A DNA stretch of 64,000 bases from CAMYLY01 sp036397755 (GCA_036397755.1 DASWII010000005.1:1-64000); one strand, 5' to 3'; counted from the first letter of the stretch, positions 8,245 through 15,669 are shown. Notes: generated by a model not told the origin, from the sequence alone. Program-made: numbers and translations.

Positions 8245-8685
8245 TCAATGCACCGTGGTGTCGATGCGAACTTCGGAGGCGAGCGTCTGGTGCACGGGAC
8301 ATCGTTCCGCCAGCGCTCTCAACCGGTCACGCTGCCCCTCGGTGAGGGATCCCACCAACGTGATGTCCCGATCGATCACGTCCATTCTCACGTATCGGGA
8401 TTCACACTCGGCGCAATCCTTGGCGTGGACTCTCGTGTGTCGCAAATGGACCCTCACCTCTTCGAGGGGCCACCGTTTCGTTCGCGCGTACAGCGCGAGG
8501 GTCATCGACGTTCAGGTACCGAGCGCGGCGAGCACGAGCTCGCACGGATTCGGACCCTGATCCGTCCCGCCATGTTCGGTGGGCTCGTCGGCAACGAGAC
8601 GATGGTTGCCGATACGAATCTCCTGCGCGAACCCGGACGCTTTGCCGCGGACGAAGACGTCCCCGGCGAACGCGAGATCAGCCAT
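8245..8685 (-). CDS. OsmC-like peroxidase, probable selenoprotein (in-frame TGA = Sec58)
   Basis: Reading from ATG 8685 (AAGGAGTG upstream) gives MADLAFAGDVFVRGKASG and then NPCELVLAALGT. Next comes TGA at 8514-8512, and the same frame continues TSMTLALYARTKRWPLEEV to a normal stop at 8245; 146 residues in all. OsmC/Ohr proteins have LLAALGACTSMTL here, the Cys being the peroxide-reactive residue, so the TGA falls exactly on the catalytic position. The second family Cys is present (ERCPVHQTL), as is the DCAEC segment. OsmC-like selenoproteins have been reported in bacteria. A G-containing hairpin follows at SECIS distance. The alternative is a pseudogene with one nonsense change. No selA, selB or tRNA-Sec is in the window. 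Confidence 0.8.
8483..8497 (-). promoter_or_regulatory. Candidate bacterial SECIS hairpin after the OsmC TGA
   Basis: On the coding (minus) strand, nucleotides 15-29 after the TGA form a 5-bp stem, CGCGC paired with GCGCG, closing the loop UGUAC. The loop has G in its second position and lies about 20 nt from the TGA. Bacterial SECIS elements require a stem-loop just downstream of UGA with a G in the first two loop positions, about 16-37 nt away. The fit is reasonable, but the stem is short and GC-rich DNA forms such stems by chance. Confidence 0.45.
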
Positions 8686-8784
8686 CGGGACACTCCTTGC
8701 TGGGTGTGTGACACTCTTGCGGCCTCAGCCCGCCGTCGGCGTCGAGGCCGGCGACGCGCGCCGCCGAGCTGCATCAGCCGTGTT

Positions 8785-8814
8785 TTGGCCGCCCTCCATG
8801 CTACTGAGTATCTT
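8785..8814 (+). promoter_or_regulatory. Possible promoter of tRNA-Ser(UGA)
   Basis: TTGGCC (8785-8790) and TATCTT (8809-8814) lie 18 bp apart, in a locally AT-richer patch that ends 9 bp before the tRNA. Each hexamer matches the sigma-70 consensus only partly. Confidence 0.35.
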
Positions 8815-8823
8815 TTGCGTTCG

Positions 8824-8907
8824 GGAGGGCTAGACCTAACTGGTAAGGCAGCGGTCTTGAAAACCGCCGGGCGCAAGCCCATCGGGGTTCGAATCCCCGG
8901 CCCTCCG
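8824..8907 (+). tRNA. tRNA-Ser (anticodon UGA)
   Basis: The 7-bp acceptor stem is GGAGGGC/GCCCTCC with discriminator G8907. The anticodon stem GCGGT/ACCGC encloses loop CTTGAAA, anticodon TGA at 8858-8860. The long class II variable arm is GGGC-GCAA-GCCC, and the T arm is CGGGG-TTCGAAT-CCCCG. The long variable arm and anticodon agree on serine (UCA codon). The D stem is weaker than the rest. CCA is not encoded. It is not tRNA-Sec, whose anticodon would be UCA. Confidence 0.95.
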
Positions 8908-8965
8908 CTCGACGCGGGGCCGTGTACTCGCGCGCATCTCGGGCCGCCCCCTCCGCTCGACGCGG
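8901..8965 (+). repeat. 17-bp direct repeat of the tRNA-Ser 3' end
   Basis: CCCTCCGCTCGACGCGG occurs at 8901-8917, covering the last seven tRNA bases and ten flanking bases, and again at 8949-8965. Repetition of a tRNA 3' end is what site-specific integration leaves behind, but the two copies are only 48 bp apart and enclose no gene. A Phd/VapC module begins just beyond. Local slippage is an equally good explanation. Confidence 0.6.
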
Positions 8966-8975
8966 CCTCCGTCCC

Positions 8976-9347
8976 TCAGGCGCGGATCAACCGCAGGCGG
9001 TACGGCGTGAACGCCGGATCGCGCGTCACGAAGGTGAGTCCCTCGGCCAGCGCCTGCGCCGCGAGCATACGATCGAACGGATCGCGATGGTGAGGCGCCA
9101 GTCGCCCGAGCGCCTCCGCATGGCGCAGCCGGACGGGTAGCTCCTCGAATCCCGAGTCCGAGACGGCTTGCGCCACGGTGCGCCTAGGGCGGAGTCGGCC
9201 GAGCGCGGTCTTGATCGCGATCTCCCACCCGCTGACGGCGCTCACGTACACCTGGTCGGCTTCACAAATCGCCCGCTTCGCCTCGGCGCGGAGGCGCGCC
9301 CCCTCGTCCCACCAGATGAGGACGTGCGTGTCGAGCAGGATCCTCAT
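8976..9347 (-). CDS. VapC-type PIN-domain toxin
   Basis: The product is 123 aa. The PIN-domain acidic residues are visible: Asp6 in MRILLDTHVLIWW, Glu42 in VSGWEIAIK, Asp88 in HHRDPFDRMLAAQA and Asp110 in FVTRDPAF. This matches the 'PIN_Sll0205-like' short VapC group. These toxins are Mg-dependent RNases that cut tRNA or rRNA. The start overlaps the stop of the Phd-like antitoxin gene by 4 bp. All four catalytic acids are intact, so it is probably functional. Confidence 0.9.
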   Translation of the reverse strand: MRILLDTHVLIWWDEGARLRAEAKRAICEADQVYVSAVSGWEIAIKTALGRLRPRRTVAQAVSDSGFEELPVRLRHAEALGRLAPHHRDPFDRMLAAQALAEGLTFVTRDPAFTPYRLRLIRA

Positions 9348-9604
9348 CCGTCGAACGTGTCCAGCACGTCCTCCGGCAGCGGGGCATCGAAGTCACGTCG
9401 CACACGCCACCGCCCACGGCCCCGTCCTGCCTTCCGCGCCGGTCGCGTGTCCGGGAGTGGCGCCAGCACGGCTTTGGGCTTGCCACCCTTGGCGATCACG
9501 ATCTCCTCCCCGCCCGCCGCACGCTCGACGAGCGCGGAGAGGTGCGTCTTGGCTTCGTAGAGCGTCACGGTTTCGCGGACGACCGTGGTACGGCGCTTGC
9601 CCAT
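9344..9604 (-). CDS. Phd/YefM-type antitoxin
   Basis: The product is 86 aa. After a basic start it has the Phd/YefM fold signature TVTLYEAKTHLSALVERAAGGEEIVIAKGGKPKAVLAPL (about 12-50): an N-terminal DNA-binding dimer domain followed by an Arg-rich linker and an acidic tail (FDAPLPEDVLDTFDG) that should wrap the toxin. It is translationally coupled to the PIN toxin. A perfect 17-bp palindrome 30 bp upstream of the start is a likely autoregulatory operator. Confidence 0.9.
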   Translation of the reverse strand: MGKRRTTVVRETVTLYEAKTHLSALVERAAGGEEIVIAKGGKPKAVLAPLPDTRPARKAGRGRGRWRVRRDFDAPLPEDVLDTFDG

Positions 9605-9633
9605 GGATCACCCCCGTACGGAGACTAGGCAGA

Positions 9634-9650
9634 TTGACCAACTTGGTCAA
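9634..9650. promoter_or_regulatory. Palindromic operator of the phd/vapC pair
   Basis: TTGACCAA-C-TTGGTCAA is a perfect 8+1+8 palindrome, 30 bp upstream of the antitoxin start. Phd-type antitoxins bind short palindromes at their promoter. The left half also resembles a -35 TTGACC element. Confidence 0.6.
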
Positions 9651-9676
9651 GGCCGGTCGTGGAAGTCATGACCCGA

Positions 9677-9759
9677 CCCTACCGCCACTCCCCACAAGGC
9701 CCGCCACCATACCGCGATCATCCACAGGATCGCCAGCGCCAGGACGAACCCGGAAACCG
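9677..9759. repeat. Partial duplicate of the norB 3' end (copy 1)
   Basis: These 83 bp repeat 10277-10359 at exactly 600 bp offset, with about three mismatches. In the second copy this is the reverse complement of the last codons of the norB-like gene (encoding roughly the FVLALAILWMIAVWWRALWG helix). Copy 1 has no gene body. The DNA between the copies holds the RHH antitoxin gene and a PIN-toxin relic, so the duplication marks how that module entered or was amplified. Confidence 0.9.
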
Positions 9760-9797
9760 CACAGGATCATCCCCATCGGTGTCTGGCCTCAGAATGG

Positions 9798-9826
9798 ATA
9801 CAGACGTATGCTACATGTCATACAGA
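9798..9826 (+). promoter_or_regulatory. Repeat-type operator upstream of the RHH antitoxin gene
   Basis: ATACAGA occurs twice (9798-9804 and 9820-9826, 22 bp apart). Between and overlapping them is GTATG-N8-CATAC (9806-9823). The patch is AT-rich compared with its surroundings and ends 20 bp before the start codon. RHH antitoxins bind such spaced repeats, so this is probably a promoter/operator. Confidence 0.45.
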
Positions 9827-9845
9827 TATCTTCCGGGAGGCACAC

Positions 9846-10085
9846 ATGGCGCAAACCAAGTCGAGAGGGGGCAGGTCGAGGCCGAACATTCGCAGGAAGA
9901 ATCTCAACATCGATCAGGCGAAACTGGACCGGGTTCGATTGCTGCTGGGCGCGGACACGGAGACGGAAACGGTGGATCAGGCTCTATCGGCGCTGCTGCT
10001 GCGTGAGGAGTTGATCGCAGGGGTGCGTGAGGTAGCAGGGAGCGGTGGAGTCGAGAACGTGTTCGATGGTGACCGCGAACCGTGA
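9846..10085 (+). CDS. Small ribbon-helix-helix-like antitoxin
   Basis: The product is 79 aa from ATG 9846, with GGGAGG 5 bp upstream. It has a basic N-terminus (KSRGGRSRPNIRRK), then LNIDQAKLDRVRLLLGADTETETVDQALSALLLREELIAGV, a strand-helix-helix pattern typical of VapB-like or 'type II antitoxin' RHH proteins paired with PIN toxins. Its stop overlaps (GTGA) the start of a truncated PIN gene. With the toxin broken, this antitoxin is an orphan. Confidence 0.75.
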   Translation: MAQTKSRGGRSRPNIRRKNLNIDQAKLDRVRLLLGADTETETVDQALSALLLREELIAGVREVAGSGGVENVFDGDREP

Positions 10086-10203
10086 AGAAGTATGTGCTCG
10101 ACACGAATCTGTACGTGCGGGCGTTACCGACAACGCAGCGGATTTCAAGCTGATCCGGAAGTACCTGAGACACGAACATGTGCTGTCGTGGCCGCGGAGT
10201 TAG
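10082..10203 (+). pseudogene. Remnant of a PIN-domain toxin gene (internal deletion and frameshift)
   Basis: GTG 10082 opens KKYVLDTNLYVRAL, the first strand of a PIN domain with its Asp, and then stops at 10151. In the next frame the sequence continues TDNAADFKLIRKYLRHEHVLSWP to TAG 10201, which is the usual end of a PIN protein. About 90 central residues are missing, so the catalytic site cannot form. It follows the RHH antitoxin gene with a 4-bp overlap, as an intact toxin would. Confidence 0.8.
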
Positions 10204-10261
10204 TTCCTATCGGCGCACCGAGTTAGAGCGGCGCCGATAGATCTCCCGTTCCTCCCGTTGT

Positions 10262-11629
10262 TCAAGTCCCTCGCGTCCCTACCGCCACTCCCCACAAGGC
10301 CCGCCACCACACCGCGATCATCCACAGGATCGCCAACGCCAGGACGAACCCGGAACCCGCCATCACCACCGGGAACCACTTGAACACCAGCGAGAGGTCG
10401 AGCGACGACGGCGATGCGTAGCGGCTCCAGCCGACGGCCAGGCCGTGGACAATGAACGCGATCCAGAACACCCCCAGCATCAGGTTGATGAGAACGATCG
10501 CCCGCCGCACGGCGCCACTCGCAACCACCGGATGCTCGGCACCGAACAGCACATACACGGCGTATGACACGCCGAGCCACAGAATCATCGAGTCGATCCC
10601 GATCATGCTCGCCATGGAGTGCGCGACGACGACATGGGTGCCGTGAATCAACGCGTTGACCGGCGGGACGGAGATGACCAGCGCCATGGCGAGCAGCGCG
10701 AAGAGCCAAAACGTCGTCGACCGGAGGAACGCATCGGGCACTTCGAGTCCGTGCGCAAACCGCGGCCGCGCGAGCATACCGAGGATGTCCACACACACCT
10801 TCGCCAGAATCACCACCTCGGCCATGGAGACGAGGAACGCCACCCAATGCACCCACGCGCTCTGCGGCAGGTGGAAGGTGTGGTGTCCGTAGTTGGTGAA
10901 GGTGTTGATCACCCCGACGCAAAAGAGCGCCCAGGCCAACCCGGACCGCGGATAATCCTCGTCACCCGCCATCCGGCAACCCACGTACATCAGGCCCCCA
11001 TAGATCAGCTGATTGAACGCCCCCACCATCGTGCCGTTGGAGCGCCACTGGATCTGGAGGTCACGGATCGGCCGATGCGCCAGCCAGTCGGTAAGGTAGA
11101 GGTGCGCTTCAGCGTAGGTGATCACGAAGAGGAACAGGGACACGGTCCACATGTAGACGTAGACCGGCATGCCCAACAGGCGACCGCGTGTGCGCCCCAG
11201 CACGTTCCATGCGAACAACACCCACCCCGCCACGATCATGAGCGAGAACACCGGGTGGTACGGCGCGTATTCCCGGCCGGTGAATCGCCCGGCCAACAGG
11301 GTGATCACGATCCCGAGTCCCGCGCTCCCCCACAGCGCCACGTGCGCCGTGAGACGCCGCGTCTCGGCCGCGGTGGGCGATCCGTACTCGCTGAAGAGAT
11401 ACAGATACACCAGGGCCGCCCCACCGATGAACATCCACCCGAAGGCGGCCGCCTCATGCACGCCGCGCAGGTGCTGGAGCGTAATGCCGACGGAACGCAG
11501 GGCGGGCTCCGCCCCCGTGTAGGTGAGCGCCACCGCCATCCCGCTCACGAGGACGACCGCGCACGCGCCGAGGCCCAGGAGCACGTGGCGGGCCAGAGGC
11601 CGCGCCTGCTCTAGCGGTATTCGAACCAC
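10262..11629 (-). CDS. norB: NorB-like nitric oxide reductase large subunit (heme-copper oxidase superfamily)
   Basis: The product is 455 aa from GTG 11629, about 12 helices. Ligand motifs of cNOR are visible: helix II His in RGVHEAAAFGW, the HH pair in NTFTNYGHHTFHLPQ, and HGTHVVVAHSMASMIGIDSMI holding the ligands of heme b3 and the low-spin heme. NorB reduces NO to N2O in the membrane with electrons from NorC. Where canonical NorB has HxxxE at the FeB site in helix VI, this protein has YAEAHLY, so it belongs to a divergent subgroup. The start lies 18 bp inside the norC-like gene. The 3' end is partly duplicated at 9677-9759. Confidence 0.85.
   Translation of the reverse strand: MVRIPLEQARPLARHVLLGLGACAVVLVSGMAVALTYTGAEPALRSVGITLQHLRGVHEAAAFGWMFIGGAALVYLYLFSEYGSPTAAETRRLTAHVALWGSAGLGIVITLLAGRFTGREYAPYHPVFSLMIVAGWVLFAWNVLGRTRGRLLGMPVYVYMWTVSLFLFVITYAEAHLYLTDWLAHRPIRDLQIQWRSNGTMVGAFNQLIYGGLMYVGCRMAGDEDYPRSGLAWALFCVGVINTFTNYGHHTFHLPQSAWVHWVAFLVSMAEVVILAKVCVDILGMLARPRFAHGLEVPDAFLRSTTFWLFALLAMALVISVPPVNALIHGTHVVVAHSMASMIGIDSMILWLGVSYAVYVLFGAEHPVVASGAVRRAIVLINLMLGVFWIAFIVHGLAVGWSRYASPSSLDLSLVFKWFPVVMAGSGFVLALAILWMIAVWWRALWGVAVGTRGT
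10277..10359. repeat. Copy 2 of the 83-bp duplication, inside the norB 3' end
   Basis: This is the source copy of the duplication also present at 9677-9759. Differences are seen at 9710/10310, 9736/10336 and at the right end. The constant 600-bp offset without gaps indicates a single event and limited later drift. Confidence 0.9.
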
Positions 11630-12420
11630 GGCACGTCGCGCCAGGTGAACGGGTCCAGGCCGAGCAACTCCCGGTCGAGTGCCACGAGCGCACGCCGGTC
11701 GTTCGCCAGCCACTGCAGAAACGCGCTGACGTGCTCCACGTCGGTCCGGGACAATGGGAACGGCGGCATCCTGCCCCGCCCCATGTCGAGCACCTTCCGC
11801 AGCGCGTCCGGGGAGCGGTTCACGGCCCGGCCCGACAGATCGGGGGCGCGCACCGGGCTGACCGCGAACGGCTGATGGCACCCACCGCACGCGTTACGCG
11901 TCATGATCTCCAGCCCGGCCCGCGCCGGCGGCGCGAGCGTATCGCCGGTGCGGTCCTCCCACGCCTCGACGATGCGCGCGAAATGCTGCACCGGTGGTAT
12001 CGGGTTGGAGGCCGCGAGCGGCGTGGGCTGCGACTGTCCCGTGCGATCGACCGACCGCAGAAAGGCGAGCACCGCGCGACGCTCGTCCGCCGGGAGATCG
12101 AAAGCGGGCATCTGCTTCGACCCCCGCACGAGGATCCACTCCAGTTCCTCGTCGCGCGTGGCGGCCGTCACGCGGTTGGTGAGATCCGGACCGAGAAAGC
12201 CGCCGAAGCCGTACAGTTGATGGCACGCCTGGCAGTTGTTGCGGCGCCACACCGCGAGGCCGTCACGCGCCAGCTCGCTGAGCGGAGGATCCGGATCGTG
12301 GCGTGGATAGTCGAGATAGGTGACGCCCGCCATGATTAGGTATGCCACGACCAGCACGGCGAACGTCATCACCCGGCGCCGATCACGCCGGTCCGCGTCC
12401 CATCTCCGGTCAGAGGCCAA
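11611..12420 (-). CDS. norC: NorC-like membrane-anchored diheme cytochrome c
   Basis: The product is 269 aa from TTG 12420 (alternative ATG 12369). It has a basic N-terminus, one membrane helix (about 18-37, MTFAVLVVAYLIMAGVTYL), then CQACHQLYGFGGFLGPDLT, which matches NorC around its heme site (NCxxCHTLxGxGAYFAPDLT in classic members). Unlike normal NorC of about 150 aa, a second cytochrome domain follows with CGGCH and a probable distal Met in GRMPPF. It should feed electrons to the NorB-like subunit, whose start overlaps its end by 19 bp. The second heme may extend the electron wire or replace a soluble donor. Confidence 0.85.
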   Translation of the reverse strand: MASDRRWDADRRDRRRVMTFAVLVVAYLIMAGVTYLDYPRHDPDPPLSELARDGLAVWRRNNCQACHQLYGFGGFLGPDLTNRVTAATRDEELEWILVRGSKQMPAFDLPADERRAVLAFLRSVDRTGQSQPTPLAASNPIPPVQHFARIVEAWEDRTGDTLAPPARAGLEIMTRNACGGCHQPFAVSPVRAPDLSGRAVNRSPDALRKVLDMGRGRMPPFPLSRTDVEHVSAFLQWLANDRRALVALDRELLGLDPFTWRDVPWFEYR

Positions 12421-12603
12421 TCGCGCACATCCTCACGATCCGGTGTCCTTTCCAGGCCGCCGTGGGCTGGCGCCTCGTTTGCACCCGCGATGCGTGTTGG
12501 AACGGTGGTCGTCGTCCGGATTCCAGTTTCGCGCCACAGGCGATTCCGGAACGAGAGGCCGGACCAGCGGGGATTCTACCGGCAATGACGCGAGCCGTCC
12601 ACC

Positions 12604-13388
12604 TCAACGGTCCGGGCGGTCCTCTTCGGGCCCCGCGGTCACCGGCCCATAGGTCACGCGTGTCATGGCGCGTTCCGCGATGCGGTCAACGAGCGCAGGG
12701 GCCAGCAGCTGGAGCCAGCGCCCGAGGCGCCCCCTGGCGGACAGCACCACGTCACGTTTGCGCCCCAGGCGGCGGCGAGAATACGGCGGGCACACTCATC
12801 CGCCGTCATGAACCGCGCGCCCCGCGGCGGCTGAACCGCCAACCGCTCTCCGCTTGGGCCGAACACGCGTTCCCTCACCTCCGTCTGCACGAAGTCCGGA
12901 TAGGCGACGGTCACCGACACGCCCGACGACCGCAACTCGATGCGCAGCGTCAGACTCGCGACCGCCACGATGCGGCCGCGGGACTCCACGAGATGCGGCA
13001 ACGCGGCACGCGTGCAGTACAGCGCGCCGAAGTAGTTCACGCGCATCGCCCGCTCCGCCAGCGCGAGGTCCCGCAACGCGGCGAACCGCGCGACCACCGA
13101 GATCCCGGCGTTGTTGATCAGGGCATCGATACGGCTGAAGCGCTCAAGGGTCTGCGCGACACCACGCTCGCACTGCGCCGGCTCCGTCACGTCCGCCACC
13201 ACCACCTCCACGTCGCCCCCGATCGCCCGACACTCCGTCGCGACCTCATCGAGATTCGCCTTCGTCCGCGCCAAGAGCGCGACGCGCGCGTTGCGGGCGG
13301 CCAGTGCAAGTGCCAGCGCCCGACCGATCCCCTGGGAGGCGCCGGTGAGGAGGACGGCGGACTGATTCCATGGTTGGGGGGTGGGCAT
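12604..13388 (-). pseudogene. Short-chain dehydrogenase gene with lost active site and frameshift
   Basis: The frame from 13388 gives a good SDR start: LLTGASQGIGRALA (TGxxxGIG), DVTEP, NNAG, and RIVAVASL. The next residues are TLRIELRSSGVSVTVAYP: the stretch of about 20 residues with the catalytic YxxxK is absent, an in-frame deletion. Near 12775, in a GCC-rich run, the frame slips by one base. The true C-terminus (GRKRDVVLSARGRLGRWLQLL to VTYGPVT) continues in another frame to a stop at 12604. Without Tyr/Lys the protein could not be a dehydrogenase. Assembly error is possible for the frameshift but would not explain the deletion. Confidence 0.75.
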
Positions 13389-13425
13389 CAGAGCGAGTAA
13401 CGACTCATCCTCTTCTCCTCGCTCC

Positions 13426-15669
13426 TCACAGCGCGAACATCTTGGTGAACTTGACGATCACGCTACGCCCCGCCACGGGGGCGCCGTCGAACGTGACGCG
13501 CTGCTCGTTGTACACGATAAAGAGATCGCTGAGCGGGCTGTGGATGAGGTTGAATCGGACATTCGCATTCACCAGGTCGTTGTCGGGATCGTATTGCACG
13601 AGCGCCCCGAGCGACATGCTGGGCGAGAACGAGTACCCAACTTGGCCGGTCCACAACGCGCGAGTGAATTTCCCGTTCGCTCCCCCGAGGTCAGCCCAGG
13701 TCTGCGCCGCGCCGACCGTCGCGGACAGTCGGTAGGACACGCGGATCGTGCCGTCCAGACTGAGCGAGTTCTGCGTTCCGGTCCACAGACCACCCGTCGT
13801 CCCCCGGAACCCGACGCTCAGCAGCCGGCTCGGATCCGTCTGCCCGTAGAACATCCACTCGACCCAGTCGTGACGACCCGCCGGAATGGGGTCGGCGCTA
13901 CTCGCAATCGTCAGCGGATCGTCGAGGGTTTCCGTCTTCGGATTGACCGATACTTCCGCGAACCCACCGTTGTTCAGAAAGAACGTGTAGCCGGAATGGA
14001 AGAACTTGGCCCGCAGCTTCCAGGACGGATCGGTGATGTAGTTCCACACAATGTGCGGGTGCATCTCGCGGATGCCGATCCTCCGGAGACTCGCGAGCCG
14101 CGGCCGGACGCCGATGTCGGTATGCAGCTTGCGGATGCCGGTGCGCCGGACGAACCCGAGCTCGTCGGTGAAGTTCTCGCCGATCAACAGCACACTGAAC
14201 TTCGTATGCAGGAAGTTCGCCTCGCGGTTGATGGTGCTCTGGACCGCATAGCGCGGACCCGTGACGCCCGGAGCCTCGGTGTTGAGGACGAAGGACTGCC
14301 AGTCGATGTCCGCGGGAAGCCGGATGTTGGCGTCGGCGCCGTAGACGTAGTTGTGCATCCCCCGGTCGCCAACCTGGCTCTTGGCCATGAACAGCGCGCC
14401 GACGTCCGAGTTGCCGAACACGTTCTGGCGCAGCCGGACCACGCCAAAGTCCGTCGCGGGATTCGCCGCGCCTCGATCGCGTGTGCGCAGCGCCAAGACG
14501 CCGATCTGGGTGTTTCCCTCCTGCCCCGTGAGCCGCAGTCCCGCGTCGATCGGCAGCACGTTGCCCTCGTCGGAGAGGCCCATGCGTCGTGAGAAGAACA
14601 CGAGCAGGTCCTCGTCACCGCGCGGCGCGTTGGAGAATCGCCGATTGCGCGGCGTATCGCCGACGTAGAACAGTCCGGAATTCTCCAGGAAGAAGTCGCG
14701 CTTCTCGGGAAAGAACTGGCTGAACTGCGTGAGGTTGACCTGCTGGACATCGGCCTCCACCTGCGCGAAGTCGGGATTGACCGTGAGGTCGAGCGTCAGC
14801 CCGCCGGTGACACCGAACTTCACGTCGGCGCCGAGCTGGCCCTGCGTGTCGTACGATGCCCCGCCGACGCTGCGAACCGTCCGGCCCGCCACGTACGGCG
14901 TCCCGCGCAGATCGAGACCGCCCTTCAGATCCGAGAGACCGATCAGGTTGCCCGCCAGCGACACGCGGGAAAGCTCATACGCGCGGGGGATCGGCGCCCA
15001 ATGCGCGACCTCGTTGTTGCGACGGATTCTGCGGCGGAAGTTGATGCCCCACGTGGGCGCCGGCCCGCCCGCCGAGCGCAACGTGCGGAGCGGGATTGCC
15101 ATTTCCACCACCCAACCGTCGCCGGTGACGCGGGTTTGGACCGACCAGGGAGCGTCCCAACTGATGTTGGTCTCGCGCCCTTCGTTCGTGATCTGTTCGT
15201 CCGCCTTGGCGCCGCGAGGGTTCGTCGAGAAGATGTAGCCGTTGCGCCGGTCGCCGAAGGTGTCGAGGATCACGGAGAACGCGTCCTGCGTGTCTTCGCC
15301 GAAATCGCGTTTGATGTCATTGATCACCAGCCGACCCGGGTCCGTGTCGTGCAGGTACGCCGCGAGGTACAGGTTCGTGGCGTCGTACGCGACCCACACC
15401 TCGGTGCGCTGCGTCGCCGGCAAGCCTTCATCCGGCTCGGACTGCACGAATCCCGTCACCGGGCTCGCGGTGCGCCACACGTCCTCGTCCAGCACTCCGT
15501 CCAGCCGGGGCGCTTCATCGGCCGCGAACGCGCGCACCACCCGCCGGTCGGCGTCGGCGATAGTCGTGGGCAGCGAGTAGGATTGCGCGGGCGCCTGTGC
15601 CAGGCACGGCGCCGCCGGAATGAGGGTCCCCACCAGCGCGGCGCGCACAGCGGTCATCAGGAGTTTCAT
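13426..15669 (-). CDS. DUF5916 outer-membrane protein with CBM9-like domain
   Basis: The product is 747 aa from ATG 15669, which opens a signal peptide (MKLLMTAVRAALVGTLIP to CLAQAP). Residues about 40-240 form a CBM9-like domain (APRLDGVLDEDVWRTA, WVAYDATNLYLAAYLHD, DAFSVILDTFGDRRNGYIFSTNPRGAKAD, WVVEMAIPLRTLR). The remainder is a DUF5916 region of amphipathic strands with VNPDFAQVEADVQQVNLTQFSQFFPEKRDFFLENSG, the family hallmark, and a C-terminal barrel ending in a hydrophobic strand. The family is abundant in Gemmatimonadota, Acidobacteriota and Bacteroidota; its substrate is unknown. It stands alone between the broken SDR gene and doxX. Confidence 0.88.
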   Translation of the reverse strand: MKLLMTAVRAALVGTLIPAAPCLAQAPAQSYSLPTTIADADRRVVRAFAADEAPRLDGVLDEDVWRTASPVTGFVQSEPDEGLPATQRTEVWVAYDATNLYLAAYLHDTDPGRLVINDIKRDFGEDTQDAFSVILDTFGDRRNGYIFSTNPRGAKADEQITNEGRETNISWDAPWSVQTRVTGDGWVVEMAIPLRTLRSAGGPAPTWGINFRRRIRRNNEVAHWAPIPRAYELSRVSLAGNLIGLSDLKGGLDLRGTPYVAGRTVRSVGGASYDTQGQLGADVKFGVTGGLTLDLTVNPDFAQVEADVQQVNLTQFSQFFPEKRDFFLENSGLFYVGDTPRNRRFSNAPRGDEDLLVFFSRRMGLSDEGNVLPIDAGLRLTGQEGNTQIGVLALRTRDRGAANPATDFGVVRLRQNVFGNSDVGALFMAKSQVGDRGMHNYVYGADANIRLPADIDWQSFVLNTEAPGVTGPRYAVQSTINREANFLHTKFSVLLIGENFTDELGFVRRTGIRKLHTDIGVRPRLASLRRIGIREMHPHIVWNYITDPSWKLRAKFFHSGYTFFLNNGGFAEVSVNPKTETLDDPLTIASSADPIPAGRHDWVEWMFYGQTDPSRLLSVGFRGTTGGLWTGTQNSLSLDGTIRVSYRLSATVGAAQTWADLGGANGKFTRALWTGQVGYSFSPSMSLGALVQYDPDNDLVNANVRFNLIHSPLSDLFIVYNEQRVTFDGAPVAGRSVIVKFTKMFAL

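Noticed and set aside
8824..8907. tRNA next to the selenoprotein as a possible tRNA-Sec
   Set aside because: The anticodon is UGA (reads UCA, Ser). tRNA-Sec needs anticodon UCA and an 8-bp acceptor stem; here the acceptor stem is 7 bp.
9677..10359. Insertion sequence with 83-bp target duplication
   Set aside because: Target duplications are 2-14 bp; an 83-bp imperfect repeat is a segmental duplication. The interval contains no transposase.
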